Made by a program: the position numbers and the translations under genes
Notes under the pieces: model-generated
What the model saw: only the letters and a program-made list of their open reading frames with translations
What the model was told of the DNA's origin: nothing
The model's database searches: none
Shown: piece by piece, positions 36,446-45,533 of the stretch
Layout of the letters: each line of letters starts with the position of its first letter
How positions within the stretch are numbered: the stretch's first letter is position 1
Assembly: GCA_012838995.1 (NCBI GenBank)
Contig: DUOD01000048.1
Span: forward strand, 26,015 to 90,014
Length of the DNA stretch: 64,000 nucleotides
DNA from: Clostridiales bacterium
GTDB taxonomy: Bacteria > Bacillota > Clostridia > DUOD01
Direction: 5' to 3'

Positions 36446-37735
36446 ATGGACAATCCAAGAAAAATTGTACTGGATATATTACACAGTATTACCGTGGAGG
36501 GTGCCTATTCAAACTTAACCATCAAACAAGTGCTGGACACAAGCCGCCTGTCGCCTGCCGACAAGGCCTTGGTAACCGAGATGGTATACGGTACCTTAAG
36601 GTATATGATAACCATTGACTATATAATCGATAAGTTCGTCAAAGCTAGGCGGATATCCGGAAAATTAAAGAATATACTCAGGCTGGGTATATACCAGATC
36701 ATGTTTATGGACAAAGTACCCGACTTTGCCGCCTGTAATGAAAGTGCCAAACTGGCCAGAAGATTCGGCGGCCAATGGTCCGTTAATTTTGTAAACGCAG
36801 TCTTGAGGAATGTGATCCGCAACAGGAAAAGGATAGAATATCCCCGCCAAGACTTCACCCATTATCTAATGTATAAATATTCCTACCCCCTTTGGATGGT
36901 ATCCATGTGGATGGACCAGTACGGTGCCCAAACGGCCGAAAAAATATGCCAATCCGGTAATGAAAGGCCTGACCTTACCTTAAGGGTAAATACCTTAAAG
37001 GCTAATGTTGACGGGGTAATCCGGTCTTTAGCCCGGGAAGGAATAAACTGTATAATGGCGGAAAAGTGGGAAAATGTAATAGTGGTAAAAGAAGCCAAAA
37101 GAAGTATCCATGATACAACGGCCTATAAACAGGGATGGTTTATGGCCCAGGATCCCGGTGGAGTGGCTGTGTCCAAGCTGCTTGATCCCAAGCCCGGGCA
37201 TCTGGTTATCGATTTATGCAGCGCTCCGGGGGGAAAGACATGCCACATGGCCGAGCTAATGGAGAATAAGGGCAATATTTTGGCCTGGGATGTCCATCCC
37301 CACCGCCTGCAACTTGTGAAAACCAACTGTAGGAGGATGGGGGTAACCAATGTCGAGGTAAGGCAGCATAGGGCTGAGGTATTTGACGACGCCCTATCGT
37401 CTTCGGCCGATCGGGTACTGGCCGATGTGCCTTGTAGCGGTCTGGGCATTATCCGCAGAAAACCCGAGATAAAGCTAAACAGGACCTGTGACGACATCGC
37501 AGCCTTGACGGATATACAAAGGATGATAATAAACACAGCCGGCCGATACTTAAAACCCGGAGGCGCTATGGTGTACAGTACTTGTACAATAAATAAGAAG
37601 GAAAACGAAGATATAGTACGGGATTTTTTGAAACATAACACCGGTTTTAAGCTGGAGGGGGAAATGGTACAGCTTTTTCCCCATATAGACGGCACCGACG
37701 GTTTCTTTATGGCAAAACTTATAAGAAAGGATTAA
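36446..37735 (+). CDS. rsmB: RsmB, 16S rRNA (cytosine-967 C5)-methyltransferase
   Basis: 429 aa. The N-terminal NusB-like RNA-binding domain (residues 1-135) is followed by the SAM-dependent domain with CSAPGGKTCHMAELM near residue 257, the catalytic loop ADVPCSGLGIIRRKPEIK and the second catalytic cysteine in YSTCTINKKEN. Next gene rlmN is 7 bases away, a conserved pair. Confidence 0.96.
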   Translation: MDNPRKIVLDILHSITVEGAYSNLTIKQVLDTSRLSPADKALVTEMVYGTLRYMITIDYIIDKFVKARRISGKLKNILRLGIYQIMFMDKVPDFAACNESAKLARRFGGQWSVNFVNAVLRNVIRNRKRIEYPRQDFTHYLMYKYSYPLWMVSMWMDQYGAQTAEKICQSGNERPDLTLRVNTLKANVDGVIRSLAREGINCIMAEKWENVIVVKEAKRSIHDTTAYKQGWFMAQDPGGVAVSKLLDPKPGHLVIDLCSAPGGKTCHMAELMENKGNILAWDVHPHRLQLVKTNCRRMGVTNVEVRQHRAEVFDDALSSSADRVLADVPCSGLGIIRRKPEIKLNRTCDDIAALTDIQRMIINTAGRYLKPGGAMVYSTCTINKKENEDIVRDFLKHNTGFKLEGEMVQLFPHIDGTDGFFMAKLIRKD

Positions 37736-37742
37736 TGAAAAA

Positions 37743-38795
37743 ATGCATGGCAAAGCTAAAAAGGACATTTTAAGTTTTGACATCCACCAACTGTCCGATA
37801 TGCTAAAACAAATGGGGGAGAAGGAGTATAGGGCCCGTCAGGTATACAGCTGGTTGAGTAGGGGCATAAAACGGTTTTGCCAAATGACCGACCTGCCCTT
37901 ACGTTTAAGGCATAGACTGGAGGAAGTTTTTTATATAAACGAGATAAAACCGGTAAAGGTTTTGGCGTCAGAGGATGGCAGCACCATAAAATATTTGTTT
38001 TTATTAATGGATGATAATATAATAGAAAGTGTTAGAATGAAATACCGGCACGGCAGTAGCATATGCATTTCTACCCAGGTCGGGTGTAGAATGAACTGCA
38101 CTTTTTGTGCCTCGGGACGCTGCGGTCTTGTTAGAAACTTAACAGCCGGTGAAATATATGATCAGGTTATTGCGATAAACAGGTATAATGTTGAAGAATA
38201 CGGCAAAAGGGTATCGAATATAGTAATAATGGGAATGGGGGAGCCCCTTGACAATTACAATAACCTCATCAGATTTTTGAGCATGGTTAACAGTGATGCT
38301 GGGTTGAACATCGGTTATAGGAATATAACCCTGTCCACCTGTGGTCTTGTGGATAAGATATACAGCTTGGCACGTGAGGATATGCCAATAAATTTGTCGA
38401 TTTCCCTCCATGCTCCGGATGACGGTTTAAGGAGGCGTATAATGCCCGTTGCAAAGAAATACCGTATAGATGATATCATAAGGGCGTGTAATTTCTATTT
38501 TGAAAGGACGGGCAGGCGCATAACCTACGAATATATACTTATCAAGGGGTTTAACGATCACTCTCAACATTCCTTAAAGCTGTCACAGGTATTGAAGGGT
38601 ACAAACAGCATTGTCAACCTGATACCCTTAAACCCGGTTGAGGGCAGGAAGTACGCGGCTCCGTCCCGGGACCGGATAAAGCAGTTTAAGGACATACTGG
38701 AGCAAAAGGGTATACCCGTTACCGTCAGAAGGGAGATGGGTGCGGATATAAAAGCCGCATGTGGCCAACTAAGGGGAAGGTTTGTCAAGCAATAG
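37743..38795 (+). CDS. rlmN: RlmN, 23S rRNA (adenine-2503 C2)-methyltransferase
   Basis: 350 aa radical SAM enzyme that also modifies some tRNAs. The 4Fe-4S motif C-x3-C-x2-C is in GCRMNCTFCASG (about residues 114-125). GMGEPLDNYNN and SLHAPDDGLRRRIMP are seen, and the methyl-carrying cysteine is in the C-terminal AACGQLRG. Full length. Confidence 0.97.
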   Translation: MHGKAKKDILSFDIHQLSDMLKQMGEKEYRARQVYSWLSRGIKRFCQMTDLPLRLRHRLEEVFYINEIKPVKVLASEDGSTIKYLFLLMDDNIIESVRMKYRHGSSICISTQVGCRMNCTFCASGRCGLVRNLTAGEIYDQVIAINRYNVEEYGKRVSNIVIMGMGEPLDNYNNLIRFLSMVNSDAGLNIGYRNITLSTCGLVDKIYSLAREDMPINLSISLHAPDDGLRRRIMPVAKKYRIDDIIRACNFYFERTGRRITYEYILIKGFNDHSQHSLKLSQVLKGTNSIVNLIPLNPVEGRKYAAPSRDRIKQFKDILEQKGIPVTVRREMGADIKAACGQLRGRFVKQ

Positions 38796-38830
38796 GCCAC
38801 AAAGATCTTATTAATTTTTGAGGTGAGCAT

Positions 38831-39580
38831 ATGGAACTGGGAGCTGGTAGCCATAAGGGCATGGTAAGAAAACGTAATGAAGATTGTTTTTACATACCAA
38901 AGAACGATGATTCCCGCCGGGATGATGGTTTAAAACGGGTGCTCCTTGTTATCGCTGATGGCATGGGTGGACATAATGCAGGAGAGGTGGCTAGCTCCAT
39001 TGCCGTGGACACGGTAGTACAACGTATGAACAATATCACCCTTGATGCGGAAAATATACAGGACGAGATAGTCAACGCCATATCTTTGGCCAATAGAAAT
39101 ATACTGGAAAAATCCCATCAACATGAGCAGTACAGTGGAATGGGTACCACCATTACCATGGCGGTGGTATTGGAGAATGTTGCCTACATAGGTCATATGG
39201 GTGATTGCAGGGCGTATTTAATAAGGGATGGCGAAATAAAACAACTGACCGACGACCATTCATTGGTGGAGGAGTTGGTCAAAAACGGCAGCATAACCGA
39301 AGAGGAAGCTGTCAATCATCCCCAGAAGCATGTTATTACCCGGGCCTTGGGCATAGACGAACAGATACAGGTGGATATAATCGTACAGGAATTAAGCTGC
39401 GAAGATATACTTATACTATGCACCGATGGATTAATTAACCATATATCCGTTGAAGAGCTGTTGGAATTGGCGGTTAGGTACGATAACATGCAACGGCTCG
39501 TTGATACCCTCATAGAAACAGTTAATGCCAGAGGTGGTTATGATAACGTGACAGTAATTGCAGCAAAGCTTACAAATTAG
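38831..39580 (+). CDS. prpC: PrpC/Stp1-type PP2C serine/threonine phosphatase
   Basis: 249 aa. PPM metal-binding motifs: RKRNEDCF near residue 14, ADGMGGHNAGE near 38, GHMGDCRAYL near 118, CTDGLINH near 197 and GGYDNVT near the end. It removes phosphate from targets of the neighbouring PrkC kinase. An insertion KNDDSRRDDGLKR precedes the second motif. ATG 38831 follows a GAGGTG site. Confidence 0.96.
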   Translation: MELGAGSHKGMVRKRNEDCFYIPKNDDSRRDDGLKRVLLVIADGMGGHNAGEVASSIAVDTVVQRMNNITLDAENIQDEIVNAISLANRNILEKSHQHEQYSGMGTTITMAVVLENVAYIGHMGDCRAYLIRDGEIKQLTDDHSLVEELVKNGSITEEEAVNHPQKHVITRALGIDEQIQVDIIVQELSCEDILILCTDGLINHISVEELLELAVRYDNMQRLVDTLIETVNARGGYDNVTVIAAKLTN

Positions 39581-39603
39581 CTAGTGAGATGAGGTGAAAA
39601 AGT

Positions 39604-41541
39604 TTGATCGGGAAGATACTGGGCGGCAGATACGAACTACTGGAAAAAGTAGGCGGCGGGGGCATGGCCATAGTATACAAGGCAAAATGCCATCTTTTAA
39701 GACGGTATGTTGCGGTTAAAATATTAAGGCCGGAGTTTGTGGGTGACGAGGAATTTGTTCATAGATTCAAGAGGGAGTCCCAGGCCGCAGCCAGCCTGTC
39801 ACACCAGAATATAGTAAATGTATATGATGTCGGTCAAGAAGATGACACTTATTATATTGTAATGGAATATATAAAGGGCAAGACGCTAAAAAGCCTAATC
39901 CGCGAAAACGGTAGGCTGGGTACGGCAAGGGCTACCAACATCGCCATACAGATATGCAGGGCATTGGAACACGCCCATAAAAACAACGTTGTCCATAGGG
40001 ATATAAAACCCCAAAATATTTTGGTGACTGATGATGGACAGGTTAAGGTAACGGATTTTGGCATAGCCCGTGCCATTACTTCTTCCACTGTCAGTATCGC
40101 CGGTACAAGTATAATAGGGTCTGTACATTACTTTTCTCCCGAACAGGCCCGGGGTGGATACACCGACGCTAAGTCCGATCTGTATTCCCTGGGTATAGTT
40201 TTATATGAAATGCTCACGGGTACGGTACCCTTTGAGGGCGACAGCCCCATATCCATAGCCTTGAAGCATATACAGGAAGAGGTGAAACCTCCAAAGGAGA
40301 TTAACCCACAAATACCTGACAGTCTTCAGGATATTATACTGAAGGCCATCCAAAAGGATCAGAATCTTAGATATTCCAGTGCCCGGGAAATGTTGGAGGA
40401 CTTACAGCGATCGTCGATAGAGCCGGATGGCCGCTTTGTTAAAAATGAAACCGATTATTTGCAACAAACTCAGGTTATGCCCCCTATAAACAGGTATAAC
40501 CGGCCTGAAGGACAGAGGGACCCCATACCCCAAAATCCAAGGAAGAAAAGGGGCTGGGTAAGGGTATTGGTAATCCTGGCTGCCATAATCGGTATTATTT
40601 TAGTTTCTGCCTACATTGCCAAGAGCTTATTCGATGGTTATATGGAGGTGCAAAATACCCAAGTTCCCAGGATAGAGGGACGTACCTTGGAAGAAGCCGA
40701 GGAAATACTTAATAACGCCAACCTTAAACTTAGTGTAAAGGACAGAATACACAGTAATTCCGTGGCCGAAGGTTTTATCATCAGCCAGTCACCCCAAGAA
40801 GGTGAGGTTGTTAAGGTGGATACCACGGTGGAAGTGTTGGTCAGCTTGGGACCGGAGATGGTCGCCATTCCCGATTTAACAAACAGGAGTCCGGAGGAAG
40901 CCAAGATAATGCTGGAAAACGCCGGTCTTAGTCTGGGCAACGTGGAACGACGACACCATGACGAATACCCTGAGGGTATAATAATTTCCCAGAATCCCAA
41001 AAAGGACGTGGAAGTGGTGGTGGGTACCGAGGTTGATATTGTGGTCAGTCTGGGTCCGGAAATAGTCGACGTGACCGTTATAGATTTCACTCAAATGCCC
41101 ATTGAAACCGTTGAGGCCAACCTTCCGGGGTATAGCTTGGCCATGGGCAAAGTACGCTATGAAAACAGCGATACCGTACCCGAGGGTGTTGTGATATCCC
41201 ATACGCCTAAGGCCAACGAAAAAGTGCCGCCGGGCACCAAGATAGACTTTGTAGTCAGTAAAGGAAAGCCTCAGGTTTATTCACCCAAAAAGCTTGTCAT
41301 ACCCCTGCCCCCGGACATAGAGGTCATGGAAGTGGTGGTGACTAAACTGGAGAACGATGAAACAACGCAGGTGTATTCAGGGGTCCACCAAATGGGCGAG
41401 GAGAGTATCACAATAGAAATCGAAGGAACGGGTGTAGCCCAGTTTGATATACTGATAAACGGTGAAGTATACCATAAACCGGTAATTGTGGACTTTACCA
41501 AGAAGAGTAAATCTGACCAGGTTGTTGAGGAGGCTGATTAA
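39604..41541 (+). CDS. prkC: PrkC/Stk1-type serine/threonine kinase with PASTA domains
   Basis: 645 aa. Cytoplasmic kinase domain (residues about 10-270): GGGGMAIVYKA, catalytic HRDIKPQNIL, DFG, and SPEQARGG. Juxtamembrane linker, one membrane segment (RVLVILAAIIGIILVSAYIA, about 320-340), and three extracellular PASTA repeats (about 350-555), each ending V-x-SLGPE or VSKGK. The unique 90-residue C-terminal tail is beta-rich. PASTA units sense muropeptides; in Bacillus, PrkC promotes spore germination. TTG start 39604 behind GAGGTG. Overlaps rsgA by 1 base. Confidence 0.96.
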   Translation: MIGKILGGRYELLEKVGGGGMAIVYKAKCHLLRRYVAVKILRPEFVGDEEFVHRFKRESQAAASLSHQNIVNVYDVGQEDDTYYIVMEYIKGKTLKSLIRENGRLGTARATNIAIQICRALEHAHKNNVVHRDIKPQNILVTDDGQVKVTDFGIARAITSSTVSIAGTSIIGSVHYFSPEQARGGYTDAKSDLYSLGIVLYEMLTGTVPFEGDSPISIALKHIQEEVKPPKEINPQIPDSLQDIILKAIQKDQNLRYSSAREMLEDLQRSSIEPDGRFVKNETDYLQQTQVMPPINRYNRPEGQRDPIPQNPRKKRGWVRVLVILAAIIGIILVSAYIAKSLFDGYMEVQNTQVPRIEGRTLEEAEEILNNANLKLSVKDRIHSNSVAEGFIISQSPQEGEVVKVDTTVEVLVSLGPEMVAIPDLTNRSPEEAKIMLENAGLSLGNVERRHHDEYPEGIIISQNPKKDVEVVVGTEVDIVVSLGPEIVDVTVIDFTQMPIETVEANLPGYSLAMGKVRYENSDTVPEGVVISHTPKANEKVPPGTKIDFVVSKGKPQVYSPKKLVIPLPPDIEVMEVVVTKLENDETTQVYSGVHQMGEESITIEIEGTGVAQFDILINGEVYHKPVIVDFTKKSKSDQVVEEAD

Positions 41542-42425
41542 TGCATCGTGGCATTATCATAAAGGGCGTTGGGGGTTTTTACTATGTCAAAGAAGGGGAT
41601 GCTGAGTATCAATGCAGAGCCAGGGGATTGTTTAAAAAGGAAGGCATTACTCCCTGTGTGGGTGATAGGGTAGAATTCAGCCTGGATCTTAAAACATCCG
41701 AGGGTTTAATAGAAAACATTCTACCCCGTAAGACGTTTTTGATACGACCTTGCATAGCCAATGTTGATACTGCCTTAATAGTAATGTCGGTTAAGGATCC
41801 CAAACCCAACCTGATGTTTCTGGACAGACTTATGATCAAGGTAGCCGGCGCCGGGCTGGAAACTCTTATATGTTTTAATAAAATCGACCTTGACCCCGAC
41901 AAAAACTACCTGGAATATACCATGGATTACGAAAGAGCGGGATACAAGGTGGTATATACCAGCGTAAAGACCGGTTGGGGCATAGATGAGTTGATGGACG
42001 GTTTAAAGGAGAGCATCACTGTGCTGGCTGGGCCCTCCGGTGTGGGTAAGTCAAGTATCCTAAACCAAATGATACCCGGTTTAAAGCTCAAGGTAAGGGG
42101 CACCAGCAAGAAAATAGGTAGGGGTAGGCATACCACCCGCCATACCCAGCTTTTCCAACTGCCCAATGGCGGGATGGTGGCCGATACGCCGGGGTTTACC
42201 TCCTTGGATTTAAAGGACATTTCCAGTCAACAGCTGTCGGATCTATACAGGGAGTTTGAACCCTTTAAAGGAAAGTGTAGGTTTTCTTCCTGCCTGCATG
42301 CCACTGAACCGGGATGCAGCGTCAGGCATGCCATGGGAAGCAATAAAATAAGTCGACAAAGGTATGAAAGGTATTTATCACTATTAAAAGAAATAAAAGA
42401 GACGGAGGCTAGCACCTATGATTAA
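41541..42425 (+). CDS. rsgA: RsgA, small-subunit-dependent GTPase
   Basis: 294 aa circularly permuted GTPase acting in late 30S assembly. N-terminal OB domain, then G4 NKID near residue 114, G5, P-loop GPSGVGKSSILNQM (about 165-178) and DTPGF. The C-terminal zinc site is CRFSSCLHATEPGCSVRHAM. Starts within the prkC stop and overlaps rpe by 8 bases, the same order as Bacillus prpC-prkC-cpgA-rpe. Confidence 0.96.
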   Translation: MHRGIIIKGVGGFYYVKEGDAEYQCRARGLFKKEGITPCVGDRVEFSLDLKTSEGLIENILPRKTFLIRPCIANVDTALIVMSVKDPKPNLMFLDRLMIKVAGAGLETLICFNKIDLDPDKNYLEYTMDYERAGYKVVYTSVKTGWGIDELMDGLKESITVLAGPSGVGKSSILNQMIPGLKLKVRGTSKKIGRGRHTTRHTQLFQLPNGGMVADTPGFTSLDLKDISSQQLSDLYREFEPFKGKCRFSSCLHATEPGCSVRHAMGSNKISRQRYERYLSLLKEIKETEASTYD

Positions 42426-43065
42426 AATTGCGCCATCTATTCTATCAGCCGATTTCTCGAACTTAGAAAAGGAAGTCAAGCAGCTCGAGGCGGCGGGGGC
42501 TGATATGATACATATAGATATTATGGACGGGCATTTTGTTCCCAATATAACCTTCGGACCGGGGCTGGTAAGCGCCATACGTCCCCATGTAAACACTGCC
42601 TTTGACGTACATCTTATGATCTCCCAGCCGGAAAAATACATAGACGATTTTATAAAGGCCGGAGCGGACATTATTACCATCCACGCCGAAGCCACCCATC
42701 ACCTTAACAGGGCTATATGGCAGGTTAAGGACAAAGGCGTCAAGGCATGTGTAGCCTTAAACCCGGCTACACCCATCAACGCTTTGGAAGAGGTAATATC
42801 CTATTTGGACATGGTGTTGTTGATGTCGGTAAACCCGGGGTTCGGGGGACAGACCTTTATAGAAAGCAGTCTGGAAAAAATATCAAGAACCAGGGAGTTG
42901 ATGTCCCGTAAGGGTGTGGATATTGATCTGCAGGTGGACGGAGGTTTAAATCATGAAACGGTGCCCGATATAATAAAAGCGGGGGCCAATGTACTGGTGG
43001 CCGGTTCCTTTATCTTCTCAGCACCCGATAAAAAGAAGGCCATACAACAATTACGGATGGTATAA
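42418..43065 (+). CDS. rpe: Ribulose-phosphate 3-epimerase
   Basis: 215 aa TIM barrel interconverting ribulose-5-P and xylulose-5-P. SADFSNLEKEV, HIDIMDGHFVPNI (metal/catalytic Asp), VNPGFGGQTFIESS and QVDGGLNHET are present. Last gene of the long 28-43 kb plus-strand block; thiN, its usual neighbour, is displaced about 3 kb downstream. Confidence 0.97.
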   Translation: MIKIAPSILSADFSNLEKEVKQLEAAGADMIHIDIMDGHFVPNITFGPGLVSAIRPHVNTAFDVHLMISQPEKYIDDFIKAGADIITIHAEATHHLNRAIWQVKDKGVKACVALNPATPINALEEVISYLDMVLLMSVNPGFGGQTFIESSLEKISRTRELMSRKGVDIDLQVDGGLNHETVPDIIKAGANVLVAGSFIFSAPDKKKAIQQLRMV

Positions 43066-43106
43066 GGGCCCGTACCCGGTTAGACAAATAATGCTAATAG
43101 TTTTTG

Positions 43107-43135
43107 TTGACATCGGTGTCGATAATGTTTATAAT
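43107..43135 (+). promoter_or_regulatory. Consensus SigA promoter of the TetR-radical SAM unit
   Basis: TTGACA (43107-43112), 17-base spacer, TATAAT (43130-43135): a perfect match to consensus. Inverted repeats GACA-N4-TGTC (43109-43120, over the -35 box) and GTGT-N8-ACAC (just past the -10, about 43137-43152) are candidate operator sites for the TetR protein encoded downstream. Confidence 0.85.
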
Positions 43136-43201
43136 TGTGTTAACTGAGACACTGGATTATAAAAGGAGAGTGGTATATAATAGCCAAAGGGGTTGGTTTT
43201 C

Positions 43202-43813
43202 TTGCCAAAAATCGTGGATCACGAAAAGAAGAAAGAAGTGATTTTGGAGAAGGCCCTAATAGTATTCGTTGAAAAGGGATACTATAATACAAGATTATCG
43301 GATATCGCCGATGAATGCGGAATGGGGCGTACCACCCTTTATCAGTACTTTAAAAACAAGGACGAAATCTTCCATTTGGCTGTAAAACATGTTTTTGAGG
43401 TGCTGGAAAATGAGTACAGAAGAATAATTTATGATCCACAATTAACCGTTTTAGAAAAGATAAAAAGAATCATAACCAATATAGTTTTAAAATGTATAAA
43501 TGAAAAAAGTATAATGGTTCTTTTAATCGATCTATGGCTGATTCTAAAACGGGAAAGCAATGAATTATTGGACAGCGTCAACAAACGGATAGAAAATTTG
43601 CGGAATGTATTGAGCGGTCTACTGGAACAGGGGATAAAGGCTAAGGAAATCAGACCGGTTAACAAAGACAGCATGGCGTCAGCATTGTTTGGGTTGGCAG
43701 AGTCGTACATCTTGCAATCCTCCCTTGCAAAGGACGGTAGCTGTGATACACAGAAATACATAGGCAATATAGACATCTTCATCGATGGCCTTAAACCCGA
43801 GGAAAAAGAATAA
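43202..43813 (+). CDS. TetR/AcrR family transcriptional regulator
   Basis: 203 aa. N-terminal helix-turn-helix (residues about 10-55): ILEKALIVFVEKGYYNTRLSDIADECGMGRTTLYQYFKNKDEIF. The C-terminal ligand domain is not assignable to a ligand. TTG 43202 follows AAAGGGG by 10 bases. It precedes a radical SAM gene by 41 bases and has a consensus promoter with dyads, so autorepression and control of the radical SAM gene are likely. Confidence 0.9.
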   Translation: MPKIVDHEKKKEVILEKALIVFVEKGYYNTRLSDIADECGMGRTTLYQYFKNKDEIFHLAVKHVFEVLENEYRRIIYDPQLTVLEKIKRIITNIVLKCINEKSIMVLLIDLWLILKRESNELLDSVNKRIENLRNVLSGLLEQGIKAKEIRPVNKDSMASALFGLAESYILQSSLAKDGSCDTQKYIGNIDIFIDGLKPEEKE

Positions 43814-43854
43814 TCAACGAAAAGGAGTAAACCATCCAAGAAGGGGGAAATTAA

Positions 43855-45237
43855 ATGAAATCTGCAAAACAATTAATAAGTACTGTATTAATAAAAGAAG
43901 GTATAAAGTATATAGAAAAGAATCCAATGGAAAACTTTCCTAAATTGTTAAACTGGGCAGAAAAGCTTATTACTAAACCTGAACACAAAAGATATCTTCA
44001 GCTATTTAGGAATGTATTTGACGATCCCGATAATAACTTCCGTAAACTCATCGAAAGATTTTTTACCGAATTACATCCCAATTCACAAAAGAAGTTTTTA
44101 ATAAATTATATGGTAAACGCCGGTATGGTGGGCAATGCCATTATCGATAAGAACAAAAATAAATATGGTATTAATATTCCCTGGGCCATTCTTATGGATC
44201 CAACGGCGGCCTGTAACATGAAATGTACCGGTTGTTGGGCTGCGGAATATGATAAAGTAGCTTCCATGAGCAAAGAAACTTTGGACAGGATCATTCGAGA
44301 AGGCAAGGAATTGGGTATACACATGTACATTTACTCCGGTGGGGAACCCCTTGTACGAAAGAGGGATTTAATAGAACTGGCGGAAAAACATGACGACTGC
44401 ATGTTCATGTCCTTTACTAACGGAACGCTGATAGACGAGGCCTTTGCCAAGGAAATGGTAAGGGTGGGTAATTTCTTCCTCACCATAAGTGTGGAAGGCT
44501 TTGAAGAAGAGACCGACATGCGCCGAGGAAAGGGTACTTACAAGAAGGTTATGGAAGCCATGGACATACTCAAGGCCCACGGAGCACCTTTCGGATTTTC
44601 CGCTTGCTACCACAGCAAGAATACCGAAGTGGTGGGTTCGGAAGAGTATGTTGACCTGATGATCGAAAAGGGATGTACCATGGGTTGGTACTTTACTTAC
44701 ATGCCCCTTGGCAAGGATGCCGTAGTGGATCTTATAGCACGGCCCGAACAGAGGGAGTATATGTATCGTCAAATTAGGAAGTTCAGACAAACAAAACCCA
44801 TATTCCTCATGGATTTCTGGAATGACGGTGAATATGTAAAGGGTTGTATTGCCGGTGGAAGGAGATATATCCATATAAATGCCAACGGTGATGTAGAACC
44901 CTGTGCCTTTATACATTATTCAAATTTAAATATCCATGACGTAAGTCTTCTTGAGGCGTTGAAATCACCGCTGTTCCAACAATATGCAAAGCACCAGCCC
45001 TTTAACGAAAACCATCTAAGGCCCTGTCCGTTATTGGATAACCCTGACATGTTAAAAGAAATGGTCCATGCATCGGGAGCAAAGTCCACCCAGCCGTTGG
45101 ATGAGGAACACGTAGATGATTTGACGGATAAGTGTCAGGATATTTCCAAAGAATGGGCTAAGACTGCTGATAGGCTATGGGCTGAGTCATTACCCCAAAG
45201 GGAAGCTAAAGAAAAGGAGAAGGAATGCGTAAGTTAA
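43855..45237 (+). CDS. Radical SAM protein with SPASM-like C-terminus
   Basis: 460 aa. A 110-residue N-terminal helical extension comes before the radical SAM core. The cluster motif C-x3-C-x2-C is in AACNMKCTGCW (about residues 119-129), followed by YSGGEPLVRKRDL. The C-terminal part has cysteines in GCIAGG, EPCAF, RPCPL and DKCQD, as expected for auxiliary iron-sulfur ligation. No precursor peptide gene is visible nearby, so a RiPP role is not supported. The substrate is unknown. The acidic/basic C-terminal tail is of low complexity. Co-transcribed with the TetR gene by spacing. Confidence 0.85.
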   Translation: MKSAKQLISTVLIKEGIKYIEKNPMENFPKLLNWAEKLITKPEHKRYLQLFRNVFDDPDNNFRKLIERFFTELHPNSQKKFLINYMVNAGMVGNAIIDKNKNKYGINIPWAILMDPTAACNMKCTGCWAAEYDKVASMSKETLDRIIREGKELGIHMYIYSGGEPLVRKRDLIELAEKHDDCMFMSFTNGTLIDEAFAKEMVRVGNFFLTISVEGFEEETDMRRGKGTYKKVMEAMDILKAHGAPFGFSACYHSKNTEVVGSEEYVDLMIEKGCTMGWYFTYMPLGKDAVVDLIARPEQREYMYRQIRKFRQTKPIFLMDFWNDGEYVKGCIAGGRRYIHINANGDVEPCAFIHYSNLNIHDVSLLEALKSPLFQQYAKHQPFNENHLRPCPLLDNPDMLKEMVHASGAKSTQPLDEEHVDDLTDKCQDISKEWAKTADRLWAESLPQREAKEKEKECVS

Positions 45238-45331
45238 TCGTGCGCAAGGGATAGAAGGAATCATTCGGTAATGTGTGTTAGTCTCCATATAGGGGAGAAG
45301 GATTAAATAAAAAGCTTGAAAACTTAATATT

Positions 45332-45443
45332 TGCCACTAGGGGAGCCGATTATGGCTGAGAAAAAATCCTTATATAAGGATTTTGACCCTTAGAACCTGA
45401 TTGGCCAAGTGCCATCTAGATAATACTAGCGTAGGGAAGTGGA
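45332..45443 (+). ncRNA. TPP riboswitch (THI element) upstream of thiT
   Basis: Canonical conserved blocks: CTAGGGGAGCC (45338-45346), GCTGAGA with the P3 hairpin AATCCTTATATAAGGATT, GACCCTTAGAACCTGAT (45385-45401) and TAATACTAGCGTAGGGAAGTGG (45421-45442). It is followed by a terminator hairpin, so TPP binding should stop transcription before the thiamine transporter gene. Confidence 0.97.
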
Positions 45444-45455
45444 TTGTTTATAAAT

Positions 45456-45497
45456 AAAAAACCACATTTTATGTATTATCATAGATGTGGTTTTTTG
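45456..45497 (+). terminator. Terminator of the TPP riboswitch expression platform
   Basis: AAAAACCACAT (45456-45466) pairs with ATGTGGTTTTT (45485-45495), 18-base loop, T run overlapping the 3' arm. It lies directly after the riboswitch and 36 bases before thiT. Confidence 0.88.
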
Positions 45498-45533
45498 TTT
45501 AATGTAAAGCTATAAAAAAGGAAGGTAGAAAGT

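Noticed and set aside
43855..45237. RiPP biosynthesis locus around the radical SAM/SPASM protein
   Set aside because: No precursor-like short ORF, protease or exporter lies within the flanking genes; the neighbours are thiamine and pentose-phosphate genes.
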